A stretch of 64,000 nt of DNA from Rhodocyclaceae bacterium (GTDB lineage: Bacteria; Pseudomonadota; Gammaproteobacteria; Burkholderiales; Rhodocyclaceae), in NCBI GenBank assembly GCA_023383815.1, contig JAHDYG010000017.1, positions 25,336 to 89,335 of the forward strand, written 5' to 3'. This document shows, one piece after another, positions 9,625 to 18,333 of this stretch (positions are counted from its first letter, which is position 1; each line of letters begins with the position of its first letter). A program made the translations under genes and the position numbers. The notes under the pieces are model-generated. The model did no database searches. It saw only the letters and a program-made list of their open reading frames with translations, and was not told where the DNA came from.

Positions 9625-11037
9625 TCAATACCGATAGTGCTCCGACTTGTACGGACCTTCCTTCGGTACGCCGATGTACGCCGCCTGCGCGTCGGTGAGT
9701 TCGGTGAGCTGCACGTTGAGCTTCCTGAGCTGCAGCCGCGCGACCTTCTCGTCGAGGTGCTTGGGCAGGGTGTAGACCCCGACCGGATAGTCTGCGGTAC
9801 GGGTGAACAGCTCGATCTGCGCGATCGTCTGGTTGGCGAACGAAGAGCTCATCACGTACGACGGGTGGCCGGTGGCGCAGCCGAGGTTCACGAGGCGGCC
9901 CTTGGCGAGCAGGATGATGCGGTTGCCGGAAGGCAGCGTGATGTGGTCGACCTGCGGCTTGATCTCTTCCCACGGGTAGTCTTCGATCGAGGCGACGTTG
10001 ATCTCGGAGTCGAAGTGGCCGATGTTGCAGACGATGGCGTTGTGCTTCATCTTCACCAGGTGGTGGTGGTCGATGACGTGGAAGTTGCCGGTGGCGGTGA
10101 CGAAGATGTCGGCCTTGTCGCAGGCGTAGTCCATGGTCACGACGCGGTAGCCTTCCATCGCCGCCTGCAGCGCGCAGATCGGGTCGATCTCGGTGACCCA
10201 TACCTGGGCGGAGAGGGCGCGCAGTGCCTGCGCCGAGCCCTTGCCGACGTCGCCGTAGCCGCAGACGACGGCAATCTTGCCGGCGACCATCACGTCGGTG
10301 GCGCGCTTGATGCCATCGACCAGCGATTCGCGGCAGCCGTAGAGGTTGTCGAACTTCGACTTGGTGACCGAGTCGTTCACGTTGATCGCCGGGAACTTCA
10401 GCTCGCCGCGCTCGTGCATCTGGTAGAGGCGATGGACGCCGGTGGTGGTTTCCTCGGTAACGCCCTTGATCTTGTCGAGGCGGGTCGAGTACCACGTCGG
10501 GTCGGTCTTGAGTTTCGCCTTGATCGAGGCGAAGAGCACGGTCGCTTCCTCGCTGTCCGGGTTGTCGAGCACCGACAGATCCTTCTCGGCGCGGGCGCCG
10601 AGGTGCAGCAGCAGCGTCGCGTCGCCGCCGTCGTCGAGGATCATGTTCGAGAAGCCACCGTCGGCCCACTCGAAGATGCGGTGCGTGTAGTCCCAGTACT
10701 CGGGCAGCGACTCGCCCTTGACGGCGAAGACCGGAATGCCGGCGGCGGCGATGGCGGCGGCGGCGTGGTCCTGCGTCGAGAAGATGTTGCACGACGCCCA
10801 GCGGACTTCGGCGCCGAGTGCGGTCAGCGTCTCGATCAGCACGGCGGTCTGGATCGTCATGTGCAGCGAGCCGGTGATGCGCGCGCCCTTCAGCGGCTGC
10901 GACCTGGAAAACTCTTCGCGGATCGCCATGAGGCCCGGCATCTCGGTCTCGGCGATCCTGATTTCCTTGCGGCCCCAGTCGGCCAGTGCAAGGTCGGCGA
11001 CGACGAAATCCTGAGTGTTGGAAACTGAGTCAGCCAC
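9625..11037 (-). CDS. ahcY: Adenosylhomocysteinase
   Basis: AhcY is the cytoplasmic NAD-dependent enzyme that hydrolyses S-adenosylhomocysteine to adenosine and homocysteine, relieving product inhibition of methyltransferases. It has 470 residues and matches the family throughout. The substrate-binding [14 protein letters not shown] is near residue 56, the NAD-binding GYGDVGKG is near 260, and the C-terminus ends in the conserved PYKSEHYRY. The start is GTG at 11037 with AAGGAG seven bases upstream. It is the first gene of ahcY-tlyA-metF. Its leader holds a complete SAH riboswitch, so expression should rise when the substrate accumulates. Confidence 0.97.
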   Translation of the reverse strand: MADSVSNTQDFVVADLALADWGRKEIRIAETEMPGLMAIREEFSRSQPLKGARITGSLHMTIQTAVLIETLTALGAEVRWASCNIFSTQDHAAAAIAAAGIPVFAVKGESLPEYWDYTHRIFEWADGGFSNMILDDGGDATLLLHLGARAEKDLSVLDNPDSEEATVLFASIKAKLKTDPTWYSTRLDKIKGVTEETTTGVHRLYQMHERGELKFPAINVNDSVTKSKFDNLYGCRESLVDGIKRATDVMVAGKIAVVCGYGDVGKGSAQALRALSAQVWVTEIDPICALQAAMEGYRVVTMDYACDKADIFVTATGNFHVIDHHHLVKMKHNAIVCNIGHFDSEINVASIEDYPWEEIKPQVDHITLPSGNRIILLAKGRLVNLGCATGHPSYVMSSSFANQTIAQIELFTRTADYPVGVYTLPKHLDEKVARLQLRKLNVQLTELTDAQAAYIGVPKEGPYKSEHYRY

Positions 11038-11131
11038 AGTAAGCTCCTTATGAACTGTGGCCGGGGAGGGAGGCGTGATGCGGGAAAAGGTCCGGCAGGC
11101 TCACTTCGCCCCCTGCGCCCGGCAGGGTTGG

Positions 11132-11206
11132 GTCAGCGAGCGCAGTTATGAACCGAGCCTGGGGGTGTGGGTCGATACGGCCACAGCCCCTGCAGCGCTC
11201 CTCGGA
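11132..11206 (-). promoter_or_regulatory. S-adenosylhomocysteine (SAH) riboswitch
   Basis: The leader RNA read on the minus strand begins with the hallmark CCGAGGAGCGCTGCA (complement of 11191-11205). P1 is CCGAG (11201-11205) pairing with CTCGG (11153-11157). A G-rich hairpin, GGGG.TGTGG with CCACA.CCCC, fills 11161-11190. The pseudoknot helix is GAGCGC (11196-11201) with GCGCTC (11138-11143). All three helices of the known SAH element are present. This class is established upstream of ahcY operons and turns expression on with SAH. A further GC hairpin at 11111-11127 lies between aptamer and start codon and may be the expression platform. Confidence 0.92.
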
Positions 11207-11213
11207 AGGCGCA

Positions 11214-11219
11214 ATTATA
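11214..11219 (-). promoter_or_regulatory. -10 box of the ahcY operon promoter
   Basis: A perfect TATAAT hexamer on the minus strand ends eight bases before the first helix of the SAH riboswitch, so a start site about seven bases downstream would put the aptamer at the extreme 5' end of the transcript. No good -35 element is visible at 17 or 18 bases upstream. The box lies just after the stop codon of the upstream histidine-kinase gene, so ahcY has its own promoter. Confidence 0.65.
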
Positions 11220-11261
11220 CGGGCTTCGGAACGGCAAGTGGAAGAGTCCGGGGCCAGCCGC

Positions 11262-13733
11262 TCAGATCCCGTCGCCCGCCCAGTCGCCCGCATCCGACGG
11301 AAAGGGGGGGGGCGGGGCAGAGGGCGCCTGAGCATCCGAGTCGGGTCCCTCCGAGTCGCGTTCCGGAGCCGAGCAGGGGATACGGATCTGCACGGTCGTT
11401 CCCTCGTGCGGAACGCTCTCGACCCCGATCGTGCCACCGAGCACGTGGGTGACCAGGTTGTGCACGATGTTCAATCCGAGTCCGGTGCCGCCGCGTCCGA
11501 GGCGGGTCGTGAAGAAGGGGTCGAAGATGCGCCGCAGGTGATCCGGGGGGATCCCGCAGCCGTCGTCGCGGACTTCGATGAGCGCCGACCCGGGTTCCGC
11601 GGCTTGCACGACGATCCGGATCGTTCCGCTGGCGCGGCCTTCGAACGCGTGGATGAGTGCGTTTCCGACAAGATTGGTGAGAATCTGTCCGAGCGCGCCG
11701 GGAAAACTGTCGACGACGATGTCGGCGTCCGTGTCGGTGATCAGCCGGATGGGCGTGCGCTTGAAGGACGGGCGCATCGTCATTGCGATCTCCTCGACGA
11801 CTTCGGTGAGCGCGAAGGTGCGGCGCTGCGCACTCGACTGATCCACCGCGATCTGCTTGAAGCTCGCGACGAGCTCGGCGGCGCGCTGCAGGTTGCGCTC
11901 GATGATCGCGCTACCGGTCTCGGTTTCCGCTAGGAAGCGTTCGAGCGCCGAGCGCCTGAGTCCTTGCTCCAGTTCGCGTCGCAATCCCCGGGCCTGGTCG
12001 GCGACGGTGTTGGCGGCCATCAGGCTGTTGCCGAGCGGTGTGCCCAGTTCGTGGGCGACGCCGGCCACGAGCGAACCGAGCGCAGCCATCTTCTCGGCGC
12101 GCACCAGCTCTTCCTGGGTGCGCTTGAGGTGTTCGAGGGTGGCCGTCAGTTCCTGGTTCGAGCGGTTCAATGCGCCCGTACGCTCGATCACCTTGGATTC
12201 GAGCGCGTCGTTGAGTTCGCGCAGCCGTGCTTCGGCCTCACGGTGACCGGTGATGTCCTCGTAGACGATCACCGCCAGACCTTCGCCGCCAAACTGGAAC
12301 CGTCGCCCGGAAACCCGGCACAGGCGCTGTTCGCCATCGCTTCGTCGCATCCAGGCTTCGAAGTCGCCGACGCCATCGGTGTGGTCCAGCTGATCCATGA
12401 AGCGGCGTCGGACCTGATTGTCGGTCCACATCCTCATGTCGATCCCGTCGCGCCCGATGGCCTGTGCGCGGGGGATCAGGAAGAGTTCGGTCCAGGCATC
12501 ATTGACATCCGCGGCGGCGTGATCGGTGGCGATCACGCAGACCTCCATTGCAACCGGGCAGGCGTGGAACACGACCGAGAACTTGCGCTCGGCTTCGGTG
12601 CGTGCCTGGGTTTCGCGCAGACGCGCAGTGATGTCGACATCGATGCTGACGAATACCCGTTCTTCCTCCGTACCCGGAAGCGCAAACAGGGTCGTCAGCA
12701 CCCAGGCGGACGCGCCGTTTCGATGCCGGACCTCGACTTCGACCGGACCGATCGTGCCGCCGCCGCGCTCGAGGCAGGCGATCGACTCCGTGACATCGAA
12801 GCGCTGCGCCGCGTACCCGGCGAGCTGCCCCAGGGGGCGCCCGATCGCTTCGGTCGCGTTGTAGCCGTAGAGCGATTCGGCGCCGGGGTTCCAGTAGATG
12901 ACGCGACCGGCGCGGTCGAGCCACTTCACCGCGAGACCGGAGGCGGCATCCAGCATCGTGCGCAGGCGTGCTTCACTGCGCGCGATGCGATCCTCGCGGC
13001 GGCGGATGGCGCCGCTCATGGTCTCGAAGGCGTGCGCCAGCGCGTTCAGTTCGGCGACTCGCTCGGTGCGCCAGCGCAGTTCATAGTCGCCGCGGGCGAT
13101 CCGGTCGGCGAACGAGCGCAGCGTGCGAAACTGCTTGACGAAGCCGCGCGCCTGCAGCAGCGCGCCGAGCAGACTCAGGCTCACTGCGGTCAGGAGGACG
13201 ATCGCCACGATCGCGGTCGCAATGCGGAGGGTGCGAAACGCTTCGTCGCGCGGCTGGGTCAGCAGCAGGGTCCAGCCGGTATGGGGAATGGCCGCCAGCG
13301 TGCCGAGAACCGGAAGGCCGTCGAGCTCGGCCACATGCCAGGCGCCGTCGGTCGCGTCGTTCAGGGGCGGGAGGTTTGCCGGCCGGCTGGTGCTGTCCTC
13401 TGCGGTACGGGCACCCGAGTCGTAGAGGGATTCTCCGTTGCGATCGAGCACGAACGCGCGAAGCGACGCGTTCAGTCCAGCCTCGTGCAGCGCGTGGTTC
13501 ACCTCCGCGGCGAGGGCCTGGTCGGGCGTGAGCGGGGCATGCGTGGGCCATTCGAGCTTTGCGCCAAGCTGGGCAGCCAGCGCCCGTGTCAGAAGCTGTT
13601 GGCGGGCGCCGACCTCGTCCTGCGCGATCGGCAGCAACCAGGCCTGGAACAGCGGCCAGGCGACCAGCGCGGTCACGAGCGCCATGAACAGGGCGCGTGA
13701 CAACAGGTAGCGCGATAGTCCGACCGCCTGCAT
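11262..13733 (-). CDS. Membrane histidine kinase with two PAS domains
   Basis: An 823-residue sensor kinase. It has an N-terminal transmembrane helix (about 12-36), a periplasmic sensing region (about 37-195), a second helix (about 197-217), HAMP (about 220-275), two PAS domains (about 285-405 and 415-525), a coiled-coil, a HisKA-like dimerisation segment with His near residue 560 in VAHELGTPLGN, and an HATPase domain with DDGCGIPP and GRGGTGLGLN. A Pro/Asp-rich tail follows. The start is the ATG at 13733; the longer open frame overlaps the regulator gene. The regulator gene lies 29 bases upstream on the same strand and is the likely partner. The ligand is unknown. Confidence 0.88.
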   Translation of the reverse strand: MQAVGLSRYLLSRALFMALVTALVAWPLFQAWLLPIAQDEVGARQQLLTRALAAQLGAKLEWPTHAPLTPDQALAAEVNHALHEAGLNASLRAFVLDRNGESLYDSGARTAEDSTSRPANLPPLNDATDGAWHVAELDGLPVLGTLAAIPHTGWTLLLTQPRDEAFRTLRIATAIVAIVLLTAVSLSLLGALLQARGFVKQFRTLRSFADRIARGDYELRWRTERVAELNALAHAFETMSGAIRRREDRIARSEARLRTMLDAASGLAVKWLDRAGRVIYWNPGAESLYGYNATEAIGRPLGQLAGYAAQRFDVTESIACLERGGGTIGPVEVEVRHRNGASAWVLTTLFALPGTEEERVFVSIDVDITARLRETQARTEAERKFSVVFHACPVAMEVCVIATDHAAADVNDAWTELFLIPRAQAIGRDGIDMRMWTDNQVRRRFMDQLDHTDGVGDFEAWMRRSDGEQRLCRVSGRRFQFGGEGLAVIVYEDITGHREAEARLRELNDALESKVIERTGALNRSNQELTATLEHLKRTQEELVRAEKMAALGSLVAGVAHELGTPLGNSLMAANTVADQARGLRRELEQGLRRSALERFLAETETGSAIIERNLQRAAELVASFKQIAVDQSSAQRRTFALTEVVEEIAMTMRPSFKRTPIRLITDTDADIVVDSFPGALGQILTNLVGNALIHAFEGRASGTIRIVVQAAEPGSALIEVRDDGCGIPPDHLRRIFDPFFTTRLGRGGTGLGLNIVHNLVTHVLGGTIGVESVPHEGTTVQIRIPCSAPERDSEGPDSDAQAPSAPPPPFPSDAGDWAGDGI

Positions 13734-13762
13734 GGGGATCCTGGGTTTGCGGGCGCAGCGGG

Positions 13763-15985
13763 TCAGTCGCCGCGGCGGCGGGCGCAGTGATCGGTGAGCC
13801 AGCCATGCCATTCGTCGGCGGGCATCGGACGCGCGTACAGGAATCCCTGACCGATCTGGCAGCCCATCGCGGCGAGCAGGGCTGCCTGCTCGGGGGTTTC
13901 GATGCCTTCGGCAATCAGTTCGACTCCGATCCGTCCGCCCAGTCCGCATACCAGCCCGGCGATGTCGCCGCCCTTGCCGGACTGGCCAAGCTCTCCGACG
14001 AAATTCCGGTCGATCTTCAGCCGGTCGACGCGCATGCGCTGCAGGTGCCCCAGCGACGAGAAACCGGTCCCGAAGTCATCGATCGCGATCTCCAGGCCCA
14101 TCGCCTTGATGCGGTCGAACAGCTCGATCATGCGCGTCGGTTCCCCCATGGCGACCGATTCGGTGATCTCCAGCTCGATGTTGTGGGGTGGCGCGCCGGT
14201 CTCATCCAGGATCTCGCCGAGGCGGTCGAGAAAGCGCGGGTCGCGGAACTGGATCAGGGAAACGTTGATCGCCACCCGCAGGTCGCCATGCCCGCGCGCC
14301 TGAAGTGCTGCCGCCTCTGTGCAGGCACGGCGGATCACCCATTCTCCGAGCGGGACGATCAGGCCGGATTGCTCGGCCAGCGGCACGAAGCTGTCCGGGG
14401 GGATCAGCTCGCCGTCGTGGCCGCGCCAGCGCAGCAGCGCTTCGATGCCGACGCAGCGGCCGGTGGCCAGTTCGATCTGGGGCTGATAGGCGAGATAGAG
14501 CTTCTCCTCGGAAAACGCCTCGCGCAGGTTCGCGAGCAGGCGGACACGATCGCGGATCTCGGCCCCCATGCTCGGATCGAAGCGTACGAGGCTGCCGCGG
14601 CCGTTGTGCTTGGCCTGCTTGAGCGCGAGGAAGGCGTTCTCCAGCGCTTCGCTGCCGTCGCCCGCGACGTCGTCGAAGCTCACCAGCCCGACCGTGCACG
14701 AGACGGTCATCCGGTGCTCGCCGAATTCGAGCGGCGCGTCGAACGATGCGCGCAAGCCTTCCGCATCTGCCGCCTTGCCCGACCACATGACCCCGAAGCA
14801 GTCACCGCCGATGCGCGCGATGCAGGTCGCATCGGCGCAGGCCTGCCCGATCCGTGCCGCGACTGCCTGCAGCAGCTGGTCGCCGATGCGATGCCCGAGG
14901 GCGCCGTTGATTTCGCCGAAGTGATCGATGTCGATCGCCGCGAGCCAGCCGTGGCCGGATGGCCGTACGTGCAGCCAGGTGTCGATGCGGTCGATGAGTG
15001 CGCGGCGGTTCGGGAGGTCGAGCAGGGTGTCCTGGTAGGAGTATGTCTTCAGACGATGTACGAGCGCGGCGTTGTCCAGGCACACGGAGACGTTCGCGCA
15101 GAACACTTCGAGCAGGCCCGGGTCGAGCGAATCCGATACCGGTTCAGCGTCGATGTAGGCTGCCAGACGGCGCTGGTCGCGGCCGCCAAAATGCAGGGCC
15201 ATTCCGTAGCCGGGTTCGATGATCCGGTCCTCGCCCTCCAGTGCAGTGAGCAGGAGCCGCCGGATCGTCGCGTCCTCGAGGGCTTCCAGTGGCTTGCTGA
15301 CCGAGTCCTGGAAGCGTCCGGCCGCGGCGATGACGACGGGCGCGAATCCATTGTCCTGACGCGCGCAGACGAGCCCTTCCGGTTCCAGGCCGAGCAGGCC
15401 GGACATCTGGATGATGATGCCGGCAGCGAACTCGCTCAGCCCGTCCGTATGCAGCAGTTCGGCGCTGCCGCGCACGATCTTTGCCAGCCCTTCGCGGCCT
15501 GCGTTGATGACGTGGATCTGCTGGTAGGTGCGGATGGCGGCGGTGAGTGCTGCGTACAGCCGGTTGCGTGAAAGTTCGGACTTGTTCTTGTAGTCGTTGA
15601 TGTCGTAGTCGCGGATCGCCTCGATCTCGGGCGCGTAGCCCGGCTGCCCGGTGCGCAGGATGATGCGCGTTTCCTTCATTCCGTACCGGTTGCGGATCTC
15701 GTCAACGAGCTGCAGGCCGGCATCCTGCGTTTCCATCACGACATCGAGCAGGATGACGGCGATCTGCGGGCGCTCGGCGAACAGGGTGCGCGCCTCGGCG
15801 GCGGAATAGGCATGCAGGAATTCCAGCGGTCTACCGCAGACGTCGATGCCGGCAAAGCCGAGTTCGGTGCTCTCGTGGACATCGACATCGTCGTCCACGA
15901 TCAGCACCTTCCAGGTCAGGGTCTTGCGCGGGAGCCCGCACGGCGCCGCCTCATCGGCAAACTGCAGCAGATCGTCATCCGTCAT
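13763..15985 (-). CDS. Response regulator with REC, DUF3369, GGDEF and EAL domains
   Basis: A 740-residue cytoplasmic regulator. REC spans about 25-150 with phospho-acceptor Asp81 in ILLDVVM. DUF3369 spans about 150-310. A GGDEF domain follows whose signature is altered to GGDCF near residue 395, probably not a competent cyclase. It ends with an EAL domain carrying the intact catalytic GIEALLRW near 520, EITESV, and IDDFGTGFSSL. The likely net output is c-di-GMP hydrolysis controlled by phosphorylation from the adjacent kinase. I chose the ATG at 15985 because GGAG precedes it by five bases; a GTG two codons upstream is the alternative. It is the promoter-proximal gene of the kinase pair. Confidence 0.9.
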   Translation of the reverse strand: MTDDDLLQFADEAAPCGLPRKTLTWKVLIVDDDVDVHESTELGFAGIDVCGRPLEFLHAYSAAEARTLFAERPQIAVILLDVVMETQDAGLQLVDEIRNRYGMKETRIILRTGQPGYAPEIEAIRDYDINDYKNKSELSRNRLYAALTAAIRTYQQIHVINAGREGLAKIVRGSAELLHTDGLSEFAAGIIIQMSGLLGLEPEGLVCARQDNGFAPVVIAAAGRFQDSVSKPLEALEDATIRRLLLTALEGEDRIIEPGYGMALHFGGRDQRRLAAYIDAEPVSDSLDPGLLEVFCANVSVCLDNAALVHRLKTYSYQDTLLDLPNRRALIDRIDTWLHVRPSGHGWLAAIDIDHFGEINGALGHRIGDQLLQAVAARIGQACADATCIARIGGDCFGVMWSGKAADAEGLRASFDAPLEFGEHRMTVSCTVGLVSFDDVAGDGSEALENAFLALKQAKHNGRGSLVRFDPSMGAEIRDRVRLLANLREAFSEEKLYLAYQPQIELATGRCVGIEALLRWRGHDGELIPPDSFVPLAEQSGLIVPLGEWVIRRACTEAAALQARGHGDLRVAINVSLIQFRDPRFLDRLGEILDETGAPPHNIELEITESVAMGEPTRMIELFDRIKAMGLEIAIDDFGTGFSSLGHLQRMRVDRLKIDRNFVGELGQSGKGGDIAGLVCGLGGRIGVELIAEGIETPEQAALLAAMGCQIGQGFLYARPMPADEWHGWLTDHCARRRGD

Positions 15986-16141
15986 GACCACTCCACATCG
16001 TCACGGGGGCAGCAAACCTCCAGGATATCGCTTTGGCATCGTGGCCGTACGAGACCGGGTCGGGTGCTGCGGGTTCGGGGATTTCGACGCCTTTACCGGT
16101 CATTGTGGCCAGCCGCGAAGTCTTCGGCAAGTAGACCGATC

Positions 16142-16158
16142 GGGGGGGGGCGGGGGTG
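16142..16158. repeat. Guanine homopolymer-rich tract
   Basis: A run of nine G, one C and five G just downstream of the DUF502 stop codon. It is noncoding. It might act as a G-rich structured 3' end or simply be a slippage-prone site, and its exact length should be treated with care. Confidence 0.4.
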
Positions 16159-16159
16159 G

Positions 16160-16768
16160 TCAGGGTCGATCGCGCCCCGGGGAGGGGGCCGACGCGACGC
16201 CGGCCGTCAGGATGAAGCGCATCGCCTGTTCCATGCTCATGTCGAGCGGGCGCAGATCGCGCCGCGGGACGAGCAGCGCATAACCACCGATCATGTAGCT
16301 CATGGGCAGATAGACCAGCACGCAGCCCTCCTCGTCGAAGCCCTTGGGCATCCGGTTCATGTCGGCCTGGGTGACGAGCCCGATGGCCTGCATGCCAGTG
16401 TCGCCGAGCCGGACGGAGACGACCTGTTCGAAGTCCTTCTTCTTCATCGGCGAGAAGTAGTCGATGAAATCGCGAATTGCCGGGTAGAGCTGGCGCACCA
16501 GCGGCAGCCGCAGGAACAGGCGCTCGCTTTGCGCGAACACGCGCTGCATGACGTAGGTGTGCATCAGCAGCCCGACGATGAAGCAGATCGCCAGTCCGGC
16601 GGCGACGCCGAGACCGGGGCGGTAGAGCCCTTCAGGCAGATGGCTCAGCAGTTGCTGGCCGAGCAGCGCCTCGGTCGACACGACGAGCCAGTAGATCAGA
16701 TAGATCGTCAGTGCGACCGGCAGGAGCGTGATCAGTCCGGTCAGAACGTTGCGTGTGATGAAACCCAT
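16160..16768 (-). CDS. DUF502 family inner-membrane protein
   Basis: A 202-residue membrane protein of the DUF502 family. Two hydrophobic segments lie near the N-terminus (about residues 7-32 and 52-75). A soluble domain follows with the conserved PLVRQLYPAIRDFIDYF and a TQADMNRMPKG segment, then the VYLPMSYMIGGYALLVPRRD motif shared by these proteins. I chose the ATG at 16768, with AGGA eight bases upstream; an ATG two codons earlier is too close to the same site. The family's function is unknown, though it is often near envelope or translation genes. It is divergent from the HD-GYP gene across 274 bases in which I see no strong promoter consensus. Confidence 0.85.
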   Translation of the reverse strand: MGFITRNVLTGLITLLPVALTIYLIYWLVVSTEALLGQQLLSHLPEGLYRPGLGVAAGLAICFIVGLLMHTYVMQRVFAQSERLFLRLPLVRQLYPAIRDFIDYFSPMKKKDFEQVVSVRLGDTGMQAIGLVTQADMNRMPKGFDEEGCVLVYLPMSYMIGGYALLVPRRDLRPLDMSMEQAMRFILTAGVASAPSPGRDRP

Positions 16769-17042
16769 GATCATTGTCCTGAAGTGCTGTGGAGGTTGGA
16801 ACGGCCGCGATCGGTCGGGGTGCGCCAGGGGGGATTGTGCATCATGCGCTCCCGGATTGTTCCGGAGCGGAATCGAGCCGGCATCGAACCGGCGCCGTTC
16901 GGAGTGTGCCTCGCCGGGCCACGCGCGGCTTGCGGCGAGCGTGCGGGCGGCCCTTTTGCTACACTCGAAACGGTTGGACGGCCGGATCGGTTGCCCCGAG
17001 TGGAGCTGCAGTCTGCCGGCATGCGCCGGAACGGATGATGGC

Positions 17043-18308
17043 GTGAAAAACGACGAAAAACCCGTACGCCTGCGAGTCGACCAGCTGTGTCCCGGCGTGT
17101 TCATCTCGCTCTCGGAACGCTGGATGGATCACCCGTTCCTGTTCAACGAATTTCGCATCACGAGCGAGAAGCAGATCCAGATCCTGCGCGATCTGGGCAT
17201 GGACACCGTGCTGTGCTATCCCTCACGCAGCACGGCCGTCCCGCGCCTGAGCGTGCCGGAACCGGCAGAACCTCCTCCGCCGCCGGCGCCGACCGCCGAG
17301 GAGCTTGCGCAGATCGAGGCGAAGCGCGTGCGCATGGAGCGGATCGCGAAGCAGCGGGACAAGCTCGCACGCTGCGAGAAGGCCTACGGCAAGACGGCCG
17401 GCGCGATCCGCGGGTTGATGCAGCGCCTGCATTCCTCACCGAAGCAGGCGGCCGAGATGGCCAAGGAGGTCGTCGATGAGACCGTGGCGGCATTTGTCGG
17501 CGACCAGGACGTCGTGCTGCACCTCATCGGCCAGAAGCGCGGCGACGAAAACGCCTATTTCCATGCCCTGAACGTGATGGTGCTCTCGCTCATCCTGGGC
17601 AAGTCGCAGAGTCTGTCCGAGGAACAGTTGCGGGAGATCGGCATGGGCGCGATCTTCCATGACCTGGGCAAGTTGCGCGTTCCCGATGCGATCCTGAAGA
17701 AGGGCAGCGAGCGCACACGGGTCGAGGAGGACTTCTATCGCCTGCATACCGTGTATGGCGAGCAGATCGGGCAGGAGACGGGCGCGATTGAGCCCGGCGC
17801 GCTGGCGATCCTGCGTCAGCACCACGAACGCATGGATGGGAGCGGATTTCCGGACGGCGTGCCGGCTGCGCGCACGACGATCGGCTCGCGCATCGTCGCG
17901 ATCGCCAATCGCTACGACAATCTGTGCAACAACGCCGACCTGGGCGGCATGACCCCCGCCGAGGCCCTGTCGCAGATGTTCCGCAAGGAGGGCAAGTGGT
18001 GGGACGAACTGCTGCTGTCGTCCTTCATCAAGCTCCTCGGGGTCTATCCGCCCGGTTCGATCGTGCAACTGTCCAATGGCACGATCGGGCTCGTCGTCGC
18101 CGTCAATCGCAGTCAGCTGCTCAAGCCCAGCGTCCTGATCCATGACGCGAACGTTCCCCGCAACGAAGCCAACATCGTGGATCTCGTCGACACGCCGGAG
18201 GTCAAGATCGACAAGGCCGTGCGTCGCGATGTGGTGCCGCCCGAGGCGCTCGAGTACCTTGCGCCGCGCCACCAGGTGATCTACTTCTACGACAGCGACC
18301 AGCGCTGA
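17043..18308 (+). CDS. HD-GYP c-di-GMP phosphodiesterase with N-terminal DUF3391
   Basis: A 421-residue cytoplasmic protein. The N-terminal DUF3391 domain (about 10-140) contains a Pro-rich stretch and a basic coiled-coil. The HD-GYP domain spans about 150-340. The metal-binding HD pair is His206-Asp207 in IFHDLGK, and the signature reads HHERMDGSGFP at 260-270, with Phe in place of Tyr of GYP, a conservative change seen in active members. The start is GTG at 17043, chosen from homology; the ribosome site is weak. It likely degrades c-di-GMP to GMP. It is convergent with amt. Confidence 0.9.
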   Translation: MKNDEKPVRLRVDQLCPGVFISLSERWMDHPFLFNEFRITSEKQIQILRDLGMDTVLCYPSRSTAVPRLSVPEPAEPPPPPAPTAEELAQIEAKRVRMERIAKQRDKLARCEKAYGKTAGAIRGLMQRLHSSPKQAAEMAKEVVDETVAAFVGDQDVVLHLIGQKRGDENAYFHALNVMVLSLILGKSQSLSEEQLREIGMGAIFHDLGKLRVPDAILKKGSERTRVEEDFYRLHTVYGEQIGQETGAIEPGALAILRQHHERMDGSGFPDGVPAARTTIGSRIVAIANRYDNLCNNADLGGMTPAEALSQMFRKEGKWWDELLLSSFIKLLGVYPPGSIVQLSNGTIGLVVAVNRSQLLKPSVLIHDANVPRNEANIVDLVDTPEVKIDKAVRRDVVPPEALEYLAPRHQVIYFYDSDQR

Positions 18309-18313
18309 GCGGG

Positions 18314-18330
18314 CGTGCGCCCGGCGCACG
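18314..18330. terminator. Candidate bidirectional hairpin between HD-GYP gene and amt
   Basis: Eight-base perfect inverted repeat (CGTGCGCC and GGCGCACG with one central C) fills the 25-base gap between two convergent genes. Very GC-rich, with no T tract, so Rho-independent action is only possible. Confidence 0.4.
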
Positions 18331-18333
18331 GGC

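Noticed and set aside
16142..16158. G-tract as a phase-variable promoter or coding repeat
   Set aside because: It is noncoding and downstream of a stop codon with no gene start close behind it on either strand.
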